From Rhodococcus sp. HM1 (lineage in GTDB: Bacteria; Actinomycetota; Actinomycetes; Mycobacteriales; Mycobacteriaceae), in NCBI RefSeq assembly GCF_023218075.1, contig NZ_JALPTB010000002.1, positions 1 through 64,000 of the forward strand: a DNA stretch of 64,000 bases, given 5' to 3'. Below, piece after piece: positions 18,771 through 26,143 of the stretch. Below the pieces are notes generated by a model. The model had not been told where the DNA came from and searched no databases. It saw only the letters and a list, made by a program, of their open reading frames with translations. The first letter of the stretch is position 1. Each line of letters begins with the position of its first letter. Made by a program: the position numbers and the translations under genes.

Positions 18771-19643
18771 GTGTTCGACCCGGTGCAGCTGCGGAGTTTC
18801 CTCGCCGTCGAGCGCGACCGCAGTTTCAGTGCCGCCGCGCGGCGGCTGGGTCTGCGCCAATCCACCGTCAGCCAGCACGTCGCCAAGCTCGAGCAGGCCG
18901 TGGGCCGGCGGCTGTTCCTGCGGGACACCCATACCGTCGAGCCGACCGCCGACGGTAGTGCGATGGTCGGTTTCGCCCGCGACATCCTCGACCGGCACGA
19001 CGCCGCACGCCGCTACTTCCAGGACTCCCCGGTCAGCGGCCGGCTGCGGTTCGGGGCGTCCGAGGACCTGGTACTGCACGAACTCCCGGCGATCCTCGGC
19101 GAGTTCCGGCGCAGCCACCCGCGGGTGGATCTCGAACTCACCGTCGCGCTGAGCGAGGAACTGCACCGGCGCCTCGACGACGGCGAACTCGACCTGATGT
19201 TCGGCAAACGCCGGCCGGGGGAGCAGCACGGGGAACTGATCTTCCGCGACCGTCTCGCGTTCCTGGCCGCCCCCGGCTTCACGCTCGAGCCGGACGGACC
19301 GGTGCCGCTGGTGACCTATCCGCCTCCGTCGCTGACCCGGGAGATCGCGCTCGATGTGCTGCAACGCGCCGGATTCGGCGCGCGTATCACGTGCGTCGCG
19401 GACAGTCTCAACGGCCTGCGCGCGGCGGCGCTGGCCGGGCTCGGCGTCGTGCTGCACGCGCGCAGTCTCCCGCCCGCCGGTCTCGAACCGGTGCGGGCGG
19501 GAACGCGACGGCTCCCCGACGCCGGCGATCTCGAGTTCGTGCTGCTGGCGCGGCGCTCGGTTCTCGGGGAACCGGCGCGGGCGTTGCGCTCGGCGATCCT
19601 GGACAACGCCCACCGACTGGGCCGGGACACCGGACTCCGGTGA
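18771..19643 (+). CDS. LysR-family transcriptional regulator
   Basis: 290 residues. The N-terminal winged helix is canonical: LRSFLAVERDRSFSAAARRL, then RQSTVSQHVAKLEQAVGRRL and FLRDTHTVEPTADG. The effector domain follows from about residue 90. The GTG at 18771 has GGAGG seven bases upstream and begins MFDPVQLRSFLAV as expected. Divergent from the SBF-like transporter, so it likely controls uptake or export of the same ligand. Confidence 0.9.
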   Translation: MFDPVQLRSFLAVERDRSFSAAARRLGLRQSTVSQHVAKLEQAVGRRLFLRDTHTVEPTADGSAMVGFARDILDRHDAARRYFQDSPVSGRLRFGASEDLVLHELPAILGEFRRSHPRVDLELTVALSEELHRRLDDGELDLMFGKRRPGEQHGELIFRDRLAFLAAPGFTLEPDGPVPLVTYPPPSLTREIALDVLQRAGFGARITCVADSLNGLRAAALAGLGVVLHARSLPPAGLEPVRAGTRRLPDAGDLEFVLLARRSVLGEPARALRSAILDNAHRLGRDTGLR

Positions 19644-19655
19644 CGGCCGTACCCG

Positions 19656-19859
19656 TCACTCCGGCAGCAGCATCCACAGGGCCAGGTAGACCAGTGCGGC
19701 ACCGCCGCCGGTGACGAAGGCGGCGACGACGACACCCGCACGGACGAGATTGACGTCGACGTTGAAGTATTCGGCGAGGCCGCCGCACACGCCACCGAGC
19801 ATGCGCTGCGTGCGGGAACGGACGAAGGGGCGGGGCGTGGAGTTGCTTTCGAATGTCAT
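19656..19859 (-). CDS. PspC-domain small membrane protein
   Basis: 67 residues. The PspC motif is clear: RSRTQRMLGGVCGGLAEYF, then NVDVNLVRAGVVVAAFVTGG and a second hydrophobic stretch ending YLALWMLLPE. Such proteins sit in the cytoplasmic membrane and relate to phage-shock or envelope-stress responses. The ATG at 19859 (MTFESNS) fits the family length; a longer upstream reading is unlikely. Converges with the LysR gene, 12 bp stop to stop. Confidence 0.85.
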   Translation of the reverse strand: MTFESNSTPRPFVRSRTQRMLGGVCGGLAEYFNVDVNLVRAGVVVAAFVTGGGAALVYLALWMLLPE

Positions 19860-19943
19860 GCCTACAGCGTGCCGCCGGGAGGCACTCGGGCACATCCGGT
19901 GACCCCCCGATTCCGACCCTGATCTTTCGCCTCGGGGTCGCTC

Positions 19944-20327
19944 CTACTTGCGGGCGGCGAGCGTCTTCCTGAAGATCACCATCGGCAGCAGCAGGCGGGC
20001 GATCACCGACACCGCCCACACGATCACGGTTGCGAGGACCCACGTCGTGATACCGCTGATCTTCAGGCCGTCGCTGACGAGTGCGGTGACGATCAGCGCG
20101 ACCAGCGTCGAAACGAGGGCGCTGCTGCCGAGCAGCACGGGTGCCTTCGTCACCGAAACCTGGCGGATGAGCGGGTCGATGACGACCGCGACGACCGTGA
20201 AGATCACCACGGCGATGAGGAACGCAACTGGGGTGAGAGACATGTCGGGGAGCACCCACGCCCCGACGATCAGGGCGATCGCGTTGGCGATCAGGGCGAC
20301 GACCGCAGTCGCGAGGAGTCGCATCAT
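19944..20327 (-). CDS. Four-helix small membrane protein (phage-holin-4/DUF-like)
   Basis: 127 residues, almost entirely membrane helices: MMRLLATAVVALIANAIALI, a second pair around FLIAVVIFTVVAVVIDPLI, LVSTLVALIVTALVSDGL, and VLATVIVWAVSVIARLL. The spacing resembles small actinobacterial membrane proteins often named phage holin family, without phage context here. Two adjacent ATG codons (20327 and 20324) are possible starts. Function unknown. Confidence 0.75.
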   Translation of the reverse strand: MMRLLATAVVALIANAIALIVGAWVLPDMSLTPVAFLIAVVIFTVVAVVIDPLIRQVSVTKAPVLLGSSALVSTLVALIVTALVSDGLKISGITTWVLATVIVWAVSVIARLLLPMVIFRKTLAARK

Positions 20328-20445
20328 GCGGTCAGAGTAGACCCGCCGAGCCCGAATCGTCTGGAATCGCGGTGAGGCGAACCCTGGGCGGTGTCGGGCC
20401 GGCCCGGCAGGATGGGGAAGCGTTCGCTGCAGAAAGGACACTCAG

Positions 20446-21291
20446 ATGACCGACACCGTTGTCGCCGGCCGCCGCGCCGCGCTCGCCCTGCGCTACGGCA
20501 CCGCCGAGGCCGAACGCGCCGAGCTGGCCGGAGAGCTCGTGTGGAACGAGGTGCTCGCCACGCAGCTCGCGCACCGGTCGGTGCGGAAGTTCCTGCCGGA
20601 CAGCGTGTCCGAAGAACAGTTGCGCGCGATCGTCGCGGCGGCGTCGTCCGCGGCGAGCTCGAGCAACCTGCAGTTGTGGAGTGTCGTGGCGGTGACCGAC
20701 CGGGATCGGCTCGGCCGGATCGCGGCTCTCGCCGGGAACCAGGACGCGGTCCGCAACGCGCCTCTGCTGCTGGTGTGGGTCGCGGACCTCGCGCGCGCCG
20801 GCCGCATCGCCGAGCAGAACGATCGCGACCTCGTCAATGCAGGCTTCGTGGAATCGGCGCTGCTCGGAGTGGTCGACGCGACGCTCGCGGCACAGAACGC
20901 CGCACTCGCCGCGGAATCGTTGGGCCTCGGCACCGTGTACATCGGGGCGATCCGGAACCACCCCACCGAGCTCGCTGAGGAGCTGAACCTGCCGGCCCAC
21001 AGTTTCGCGGTGGTCGGGCTCGTCGTCGGGCATCCGGATCCCACCGCAGCCGCCGAGGTCAAGCCGCGGCTGGGCGTCGATGTCGTGCTGCACCGCGAAC
21101 AGTACGACCTGGAGGCGCAGGAAGCCGGCACCGCCGAGTACGAGGCTCGCATCTCCGCGTTCTACCGCGAGCAGGGCCTGGCGGACAGCTGGATCGAGCG
21201 GGTGGTGGGCCGGTTCGCGACACCGGGGGCACTCGGGGTCCGGGAAGGGCTGAAGGAAGCGCTCGAACGCCGGGGGTTCGATCTGAACTGA
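20446..21291 (+). CDS. NfsA/FRP-type NADPH-dependent nitroreductase
   Basis: 281 residues of the FMN nitroreductase fold. AHRSVRKFLPDSVSEEQL (FMN phosphate site), ASSAASSSNLQLWSVV, and LAAESLGLGTVYIGAIRN followed by FAVVGLVVGHPD are typical. The C-terminal part with YDLEAQEAGTAEYEARI and residues about 240-281 match the longer NfsA/FRP branch rather than the NfsB type. It probably reduces quinones, flavins or nitro compounds. AAAGGA precedes the ATG; a strong terminator follows. Confidence 0.88.
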   Translation: MTDTVVAGRRAALALRYGTAEAERAELAGELVWNEVLATQLAHRSVRKFLPDSVSEEQLRAIVAAASSAASSSNLQLWSVVAVTDRDRLGRIAALAGNQDAVRNAPLLLVWVADLARAGRIAEQNDRDLVNAGFVESALLGVVDATLAAQNAALAAESLGLGTVYIGAIRNHPTELAEELNLPAHSFAVVGLVVGHPDPTAAAEVKPRLGVDVVLHREQYDLEAQEAGTAEYEARISAFYREQGLADSWIERVVGRFATPGALGVREGLKEALERRGFDLN

Positions 21292-21306
21292 CCGACCGTA
21301 CGAACG

Positions 21307-21339
21307 CGAATGCGGGTGAGCGCTGCTCGCCCGCATTCG
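21307..21339 (+). terminator. Intrinsic terminator after nitroreductase
   Basis: CGAATGCGGG with GAGC pairs with GCTC and CCCGCATTCG around a 3-base loop, with one T-G pair inside, followed by TCGTTTCC. It separates the nitroreductase from the small ORF and second mycoloyltransferase module. Confidence 0.75.
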
Positions 21340-21485
21340 TCGTTTCCACCCGCCTTCGCATGTCGCGAATCGGTATTTCTCCGGATTCGATCAAAATGTC
21401 TTCCCTGTCCGACTTTGCCTGATAGTTTCTCGCCCGTGACCGAATGGTTACCTGATCCACCGTTCGATATGAGGGGGTGAGAGGC

Positions 21486-21533
21486 GTGGAGATTCTCGAG
21501 ATCATCATCCAACTTCTGCTGTCGAACTCCTGA
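21486..21533 (+). CDS. Very small hydrophobic acidic peptide (15 aa) before the second mycoloyltransferase gene
   Basis: A GTG at 21486, about eight bases after AGGGGG, opens MEILEIIIQLLLSNS and a TGA. Like the two ORFs after groEL it has no Lys or Arg, two Glu, a strong aliphatic core and Ser near the end, and it precedes a hairpin and a mycoloyltransferase-like gene. Upstream DNA (21360-21480) is AT-rich for this genome, as at the first locus. At 15 residues it is too short to span a mycomembrane alone; an oligomeric pore helix, an acylated peptide, or a leader peptide remain open. Confidence 0.45.
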   Translation: MEILEIIIQLLLSNS

Positions 21534-21542
21534 CGGCCCACA

Positions 21543-21576
21543 GCGGCGACCGCGGCGCAACCGCCGTGGTCGCCGC
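21543..21576 (+). terminator. 15-bp hairpin between small ORF and second mycoloyltransferase gene
   Basis: GCGGCGACCGCGGCG (21543-21557) pairs with CGCCGTGGTCGCCGC (21562-21576), one G-U pair, 4-base loop. It starts 10 bp after the small-ORF stop and ends 25 bp before the mycoloyltransferase start, closely matching the layout of the hairpin at 14524-14561. Confidence 0.65.
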
Positions 21577-21601
21577 ATACATTTCGACGAAAAGGCATGT
21601 G

Positions 21602-22597
21602 GTGCATCGTATCCCGAGTCTGCTGGGCGCCCTGGTGATGCTCGCGGCGGCGGTCGGGTCCCTCGGGCCGCCGGCCACGGCGCAACCGGCAACCGGCGCA
21701 CGCCTCGTCCGGGTCGAGACCGTCGATACCCGGCAGCAGATTCTGATCGTCCACTCCGCCGCGATGGACCGGGAGATTCCCGTACGGGTGATTCTTCCGT
21801 CCGACAGGTCGCGCCCGCGCCCCACCCTGTACCTGCTCAACGGGTACACCGGGGGGGAAGAACCCGGCAACTGGCACGATCGCACCGACGTCGTCGCGTT
21901 CTTCGCGGACAAGAACGTCAACGTCGTCACCCCGATCGGTGGTCGGGCCAGTTACTACACCGATTGGCGCAGTGACGATCCCGTGCTCGGACGCCACAAG
22001 TGGTCGACGTTCCTCACTCGTGAGCTTCCGCCGATCGTCGATGCCACTCTCGGCACATCCGGTCGCAACGCGATCGCCGGCGTGTCGGCCTCGGCGACCT
22101 CGGTCCTCAATCTCGCCGTGGAAAGCCCCGGACTGTATCGCGCGGTCGGTGCATACAGCGGGTGCCCCTCCACGAGCGACCCGGTGAGCAGACGCTTCGT
22201 CGAAATGGTCGTCGAGGGACGGGGGCGGGGTGACGTGACGAACATGTGGGGTCCCGTCGGGGATCCGGCGTGGGCCGCGCACGATCCCTACCTCAACGCC
22301 GAGCGACTGCGCGGCCTCGAACTCTACATCTCCAGTGGCACGGGGCTTCCCGGGTACGACGACACGCTGGACGGCCGTGAGGTCGCGGGCGATCCGCTCG
22401 TGCTCGTCCGGCAGGCCGGTACCGGCGGGGTCATCGAGGCCGCGACCGGTGAATGCACGCGGCGGTTCGTCGCGAGACTCGACGAACTCGGCATTCCCGC
22501 CCACGTCGAGCTCCGCCCCACCGGGACCCATTCGTGGACCTACTGGCAGGACGACCTGCACCGGTCGTGGCCGGTCTTCGACCGCGCCCTGCGCTGA
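21602..22597 (+). CDS. Secreted mycoloyltransferase/antigen-85-like esterase (paralogue 2)
   Basis: 331 residues. The signal peptide has a short MHRIPSLLGALVMLAAAVG core ending near ATAQPA. The body parallels paralogue 1 throughout: LYLLNGYTGGEEPGNW, TPIGGRASYYTDW, nucleophile region AGVSASATSVLNLA, SSGTGLPG, catalytic His in THSWTYWQDDL, and GC/GEC cysteines in the same places. The GTG at 21602 has AAAAGG six bases upstream; the GTG at 21599 is an alternative. Preceded by a very small ORF and a hairpin exactly as at the first locus, so the pair looks like a duplicated module. Confidence 0.85.
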   Translation: MHRIPSLLGALVMLAAAVGSLGPPATAQPATGARLVRVETVDTRQQILIVHSAAMDREIPVRVILPSDRSRPRPTLYLLNGYTGGEEPGNWHDRTDVVAFFADKNVNVVTPIGGRASYYTDWRSDDPVLGRHKWSTFLTRELPPIVDATLGTSGRNAIAGVSASATSVLNLAVESPGLYRAVGAYSGCPSTSDPVSRRFVEMVVEGRGRGDVTNMWGPVGDPAWAAHDPYLNAERLRGLELYISSGTGLPGYDDTLDGREVAGDPLVLVRQAGTGGVIEAATGECTRRFVARLDELGIPAHVELRPTGTHSWTYWQDDLHRSWPVFDRALR

Positions 22598-22633
22598 CCA
22601 CCGCCGTAGGTTCCGGCCGGTGGCCCATCACGG

Positions 22634-22960
22634 TCAGTTGCACACCACGACGAGGCCGAGACCCCGCCAGACCTGGGTCTCGATCCGGTCGAACTCGTGG
22701 TCGTCGCGGTCGTAGACGGTGTCGGTCTCGGTGCGGTAGCCGCGGTCGCGCTGCTCGGTGACCGTGCACGAATCCGAGGAGATGCCGGAGCGGTTGAGCA
22801 CCGTGTACGGCACGCCTTCGGCGTCGAGGGTTGCGCGGGCTGCGGATTCGCTCATCCCGACCACGTACGGAGCCGACGCGGCGGACGCGGCGGGGCCCCC
22901 GAGGAGCAGGGCGGCTGCGGTGGCTGCGGTGACGGCGGCGGCGGAAACGATGGTGCGCAT
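22634..22960 (-). CDS. Small secreted PASTA-like protein
   Basis: 108 residues with signal peptide MRTIVSAAAVTAATAAALLL and cleavage after ASAAS. The mature part begins YVVGMSESAARATLDAEGVPYTV, a single PASTA-like repeat of the kind seen in PknB-type kinases and penicillin-binding proteins, then a charged DRDDHEFDRIETQVW segment and a C-terminal cysteine pairing with SDSC. AAAGGA precedes the ATG. It may sense or bind peptidoglycan fragments; this is inference from the domain. Confidence 0.75.
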   Translation of the reverse strand: MRTIVSAAAVTAATAAALLLGGPAASAASAPYVVGMSESAARATLDAEGVPYTVLNRSGISSDSCTVTEQRDRGYRTETDTVYDRDDHEFDRIETQVWRGLGLVVVCN

Positions 22961-23154
22961 GGTGATCCTTTCGGAGATGCGAACAGGCGTGCAGAACAGG
23001 AAAGTGTTGGTGCGAACGGGATGTGGGCTGTGATCCCGAACCGTTCCCATCGTGGCTCGACAGCCGCACCGGGCACATCGGGTGAGCCACCCATCTGCAC
23101 CCTGAATTCGCGGGTCGGGGTTTCTCGGGGAACGGGCGCGGTACCGTCGAAGCC

Positions 23155-24288
23155 ATGGCCGAACCGAAACGGGTAGCTCTGGCACTCGGCAGTGGGGGTG
23201 CGCGCGGATACGCGCACATCGGAGCGATCCAGGCTGTGACCGGCCGCGGCCTCGAGATCGTCGGTATCGCGGGATCGTCGATGGGTGCGCTGGTCGGCGG
23301 GCTGTACGCGGCGGGCAAGCTCGACGAGTACACCGACTGGGCGCTGACCCTCACCCAGCTCGACGTGGTGCGGCTGCTGGACGTGTCGGTGACGTCAGCG
23401 GGCGCCATCCGCGCCGAGAAGGTGCTCGCCCGGGTCCGCGAGATCCTCGGCGACGTGCAGATCGAGGACCTGCCGCTCCCGTTCACCGCGGTCGCGACCG
23501 ATCTGGCTGCGGGACGGCCGGTGTGGTTCCAGCGAGGTCCGCTCGACGTCGCCATCCGCGCCTCGATCGCGATTCCCGGCGTCATCACTCCGGCGGTCCT
23601 CAACGGCCGGGTGCTCATCGACGGGGGCACGCTCGCGCCGTTGCCGGTCGCGCCGACCGTGGCGCTGGCGTCGGACCTGACGATCGGGATCAGTCTCAGC
23701 GGTGAGGAACGCGGCCTCGCGTCCCCGGTGAACGTCAGCGCCGAACCGCGCCCGGTCGAGGAATGGATCGGCCGCTTCCGCCGCAGTGCCGGATTCCTGC
23801 TCGAACGCGACATCGTGCGATCGGTCGTGGGCCGGTTCGGTTCGGCCCGGGCCCATACGGATTCGGGCCCTGCCGACTCCGGTAACGGCGCGTACTCCGA
23901 AATCACTGCCGACTCCGATGCCGCTGCCGACGAGGAGGTGTTCGAGCCGCCCGTCGACCCGGCGCTCGAAGCCGCCGCGGTGGCGTCCGGGGGTGTCGCC
24001 GCGCCGAAACTCGGCCGCGTCGCGGTGATGAGCCGGTCGATCGACATCATGCAGTCGGTGCTGGCCCGGCATCAGCTCGCCGCGTACCCACCGGATGTGC
24101 TGGTCGAAATACCGCGCAGCGCATGCCGCAGCCTCGATTTCCACAAGGCCGCCGAGATGATCGAACTCGGCCGGACACTGACCGAAGCGGCTCTCGACAA
24201 CGCCGGGTTCCTCGAGGCGCGGGCCGGTGGCGAGCACGGTCCTCCGCAACCGGGCGATCACGGACCCGCAGAGGGATCGCCGGAATAG
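23155..24288 (+). CDS. Patatin-like phospholipase
   Basis: 377 residues. All patatin motifs are present: oxyanion loop LGSGGARGYAHIG (residues 11-23), nucleophile elbow IAGSSMGALVGG near residue 42, and the catalytic aspartate in LIDGGTLAPLP. It fits the bacterial RssA/YlbK-type acyl hydrolases. Compared with short relatives it has an extra segment at about residues 230-300, rich in Asp, Ser and Ala, before a second conserved region (MSRSIDIMQSVLARHQL). The C-terminal tail is Pro/Gly rich. Probably membrane associated; acts on phospholipids or other acyl esters. Confidence 0.88.
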   Translation: MAEPKRVALALGSGGARGYAHIGAIQAVTGRGLEIVGIAGSSMGALVGGLYAAGKLDEYTDWALTLTQLDVVRLLDVSVTSAGAIRAEKVLARVREILGDVQIEDLPLPFTAVATDLAAGRPVWFQRGPLDVAIRASIAIPGVITPAVLNGRVLIDGGTLAPLPVAPTVALASDLTIGISLSGEERGLASPVNVSAEPRPVEEWIGRFRRSAGFLLERDIVRSVVGRFGSARAHTDSGPADSGNGAYSEITADSDAAADEEVFEPPVDPALEAAAVASGGVAAPKLGRVAVMSRSIDIMQSVLARHQLAAYPPDVLVEIPRSACRSLDFHKAAEMIELGRTLTEAALDNAGFLEARAGGEHGPPQPGDHGPAEGSPE

Positions 24289-24376
24289 CCGGGGATCGTG
24301 CCCCCGACTCGGCGCAATGCCGGTGTGTTCGCGGTCGAGGGGAGGACACTCGGGTGATGAGGCGTGGTGATGGCCG

Positions 24377-25258
24377 GTGAACGCGAAGGATCGAACCTGG
24401 GACCTCGGTTACGCGGCCGCGTGGCGGCTGGTGCGCGCACTGCCGGATCGCTGGGCGCTGCGCCTGTTCTATCTCGCGGCCGATCGCGCCGCTCGCAACG
24501 GTGGACCGGATCAGTTGCGGCGCAACCTGTCCCGTGTTCTCGCCATTCCGGCGGAGGAGATCCCCGACGAGCTGGTGCGCGCGAGCCTGCGTTCGTACGC
24601 GCGCTACTGGTGCGAGGCCTTCCGGCTTCCGTCGATGGATCCGGTCCGGCTCGCCGACGACATCGAAACCTCCGCCACCGGACTCGAACACATCCACGAA
24701 TCGGTCGAGCGCGGCAAGGGTGCGGTGCTGGCCCTCCCGCACAGCGGAAACTGGGATCTGGCGGGCGTCTGGGTGACGCAGCGGGTGGGCTCGCCGGTCG
24801 TCGTCGCCGAGCGACTGCGGCCGGATTCGCTGTTCCGGCGCTTCGTACGGTTCCGTGAGGGATTGGGATTCGAGATCATTCCGCTCACCGGCACCGAGAC
24901 GCCACCGCTCGAGCAGTTGGCGGCACGGCTGCGCGAGGGCCGGATGGTCGGGCTGCTCGCCGAACGCGACATGACCGGCACGGGTGTGCCGGTCACCTTC
25001 TTCGGCGAACCGGCCCGCATGCCGGCCGGTCCCGCCCGGCTCGCGATCGACACCGGTGCGCCGCTGCTGCCGGTGAACTGCTGGTTCACGCCGAACGGTT
25101 GGGGTTTCCAGGTGGGCCCGCCCATCGAGGCCGTCGACGGTGTGCAGGGCACGACGCAGGCGCTGGCCGACCGGTTCGCCGCCGCGATCGCCGCGCATCC
25201 TGCCGACTGGCACATGCTGCAACGGGTGTGGACCGCCGACTTCGACGGCCACCGATGA
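24377..25258 (+). CDS. PatA-like phosphatidylinositol mannoside acyltransferase
   Basis: 293 residues of the LPLAT/HtrB fold. The catalytic HxxxxD motif appears as LPHSGNWDLAG near residue 120, followed by GLLAERDMTGTGVPVTFFGE and MPAGPARLAIDTGAPLLPV. In mycolic-acid actinobacteria this family acylates phosphatidylinositol mannosides at the inner membrane. It is not next to pgsA or pimA, so it may be a paralogue. The GTG at 24377 is the best family start, although the ribosome site is poor. It overlaps the next gene by four bases. Confidence 0.78.
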   Translation: MNAKDRTWDLGYAAAWRLVRALPDRWALRLFYLAADRAARNGGPDQLRRNLSRVLAIPAEEIPDELVRASLRSYARYWCEAFRLPSMDPVRLADDIETSATGLEHIHESVERGKGAVLALPHSGNWDLAGVWVTQRVGSPVVVAERLRPDSLFRRFVRFREGLGFEIIPLTGTETPPLEQLAARLREGRMVGLLAERDMTGTGVPVTFFGEPARMPAGPARLAIDTGAPLLPVNCWFTPNGWGFQVGPPIEAVDGVQGTTQALADRFAAAIAAHPADWHMLQRVWTADFDGHR

Positions 25259-26130
25259 TCTACTCTGAGCCGGTGGAGACCGTACCGATCCAGCTGCCGG
25301 GGGGTACCACCGCGCCGGTCCGCCTGTTTCCGGGCCCGGACCACGAGCACGAGACGCGACGGGACGCCGCGAGGATCGTGGTGGTCGTCGTCCCCGGGCT
25401 CGGAATCCCGGCCGGCTACTACGAACCGTTCGCCGACGCGCTTACCGGACACGGCTTCGATGTCGCGATCTGCGAGCTCCGCGGGCAGGGCGACAGCCGG
25501 CCGCGCCCGGACGCCGACAGCGTCTACGGCTACCACGAGCTGGTGTCCGTGGACTTCCCCGCGATGTTCGAGGTCGTCCGCGAACGATTCCCCGATTCGA
25601 CCCCGTACCTGCTGGGACATTCGATGGGCGGCCAACTCGGGGTGCTCTACGCGTCGCGGGTCCGCGGCCGCCTCGGCGGACTGATCCTCGTCGCCTCCGG
25701 AACCCCCTACTACCGGCACTTCCCGGGCTCCCGCGGACCCGGCCTGCTGCTCGGGTCCGCGGCCATGTCGATCACCGCGAGCGTCGCGGGATTCTGGCCC
25801 GGCGACCGGCTCGACATCGGGGGGTTCGGACGCCAGTCCCGCGTGCTCATCTCGGACTGGGCGCGCCTGGCCCGCAGCGGACGATTCGAGCCTTACGGCG
25901 CCGACATCGACTACGAGGAGCGCCTCGCGCGGCTGAAGCTGCCGGTGCTGTCGATCACCATCGAGAACGACGACATGACCCCGGTCGCCGCGGCCCGGCA
26001 TCTGCTCGAGAAGCTCCCCGCGGCCGAGGTCACCACCTGGCACCTCGACCGTCCGCTCGGGCACAACGGCTGGATCCGGGACAACGCGGAGATCGTCGAG
26101 CGGGTCGCGGCCTGGTTGCACGACCGCTGA
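25255..26130 (+). CDS. Alpha/beta hydrolase
   Basis: 291 residues. The nucleophile elbow is LLGHSMGGQLGVLYA, VVVPGLGIPAGYYEPFADAL supplies the oxyanion region, ITIENDDMTPVAAARHL the acid residue, and PLGHNGWIRDN the catalytic histidine. It resembles lysophospholipase or serine aminopeptidase S33-type hydrolases. The ATG at 25255 overlaps the acyltransferase stop (ATGA), so the pair is translationally coupled and may act on the same lipid class. Converges with the S9 peptidase gene, 13 bp stop to stop. Confidence 0.85.
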   Translation: MIYSEPVETVPIQLPGGTTAPVRLFPGPDHEHETRRDAARIVVVVVPGLGIPAGYYEPFADALTGHGFDVAICELRGQGDSRPRPDADSVYGYHELVSVDFPAMFEVVRERFPDSTPYLLGHSMGGQLGVLYASRVRGRLGGLILVASGTPYYRHFPGSRGPGLLLGSAAMSITASVAGFWPGDRLDIGGFGRQSRVLISDWARLARSGRFEPYGADIDYEERLARLKLPVLSITIENDDMTPVAAARHLLEKLPAAEVTTWHLDRPLGHNGWIRDNAEIVERVAAWLHDR

Positions 26131-26143
26131 CCCGCCCCCGTTG

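Noticed and set aside
19944-20327. Phage holin and a prophage remnant
   Set aside because: No phage genes, attachment sites or integrase nearby; the name reflects only membrane topology.
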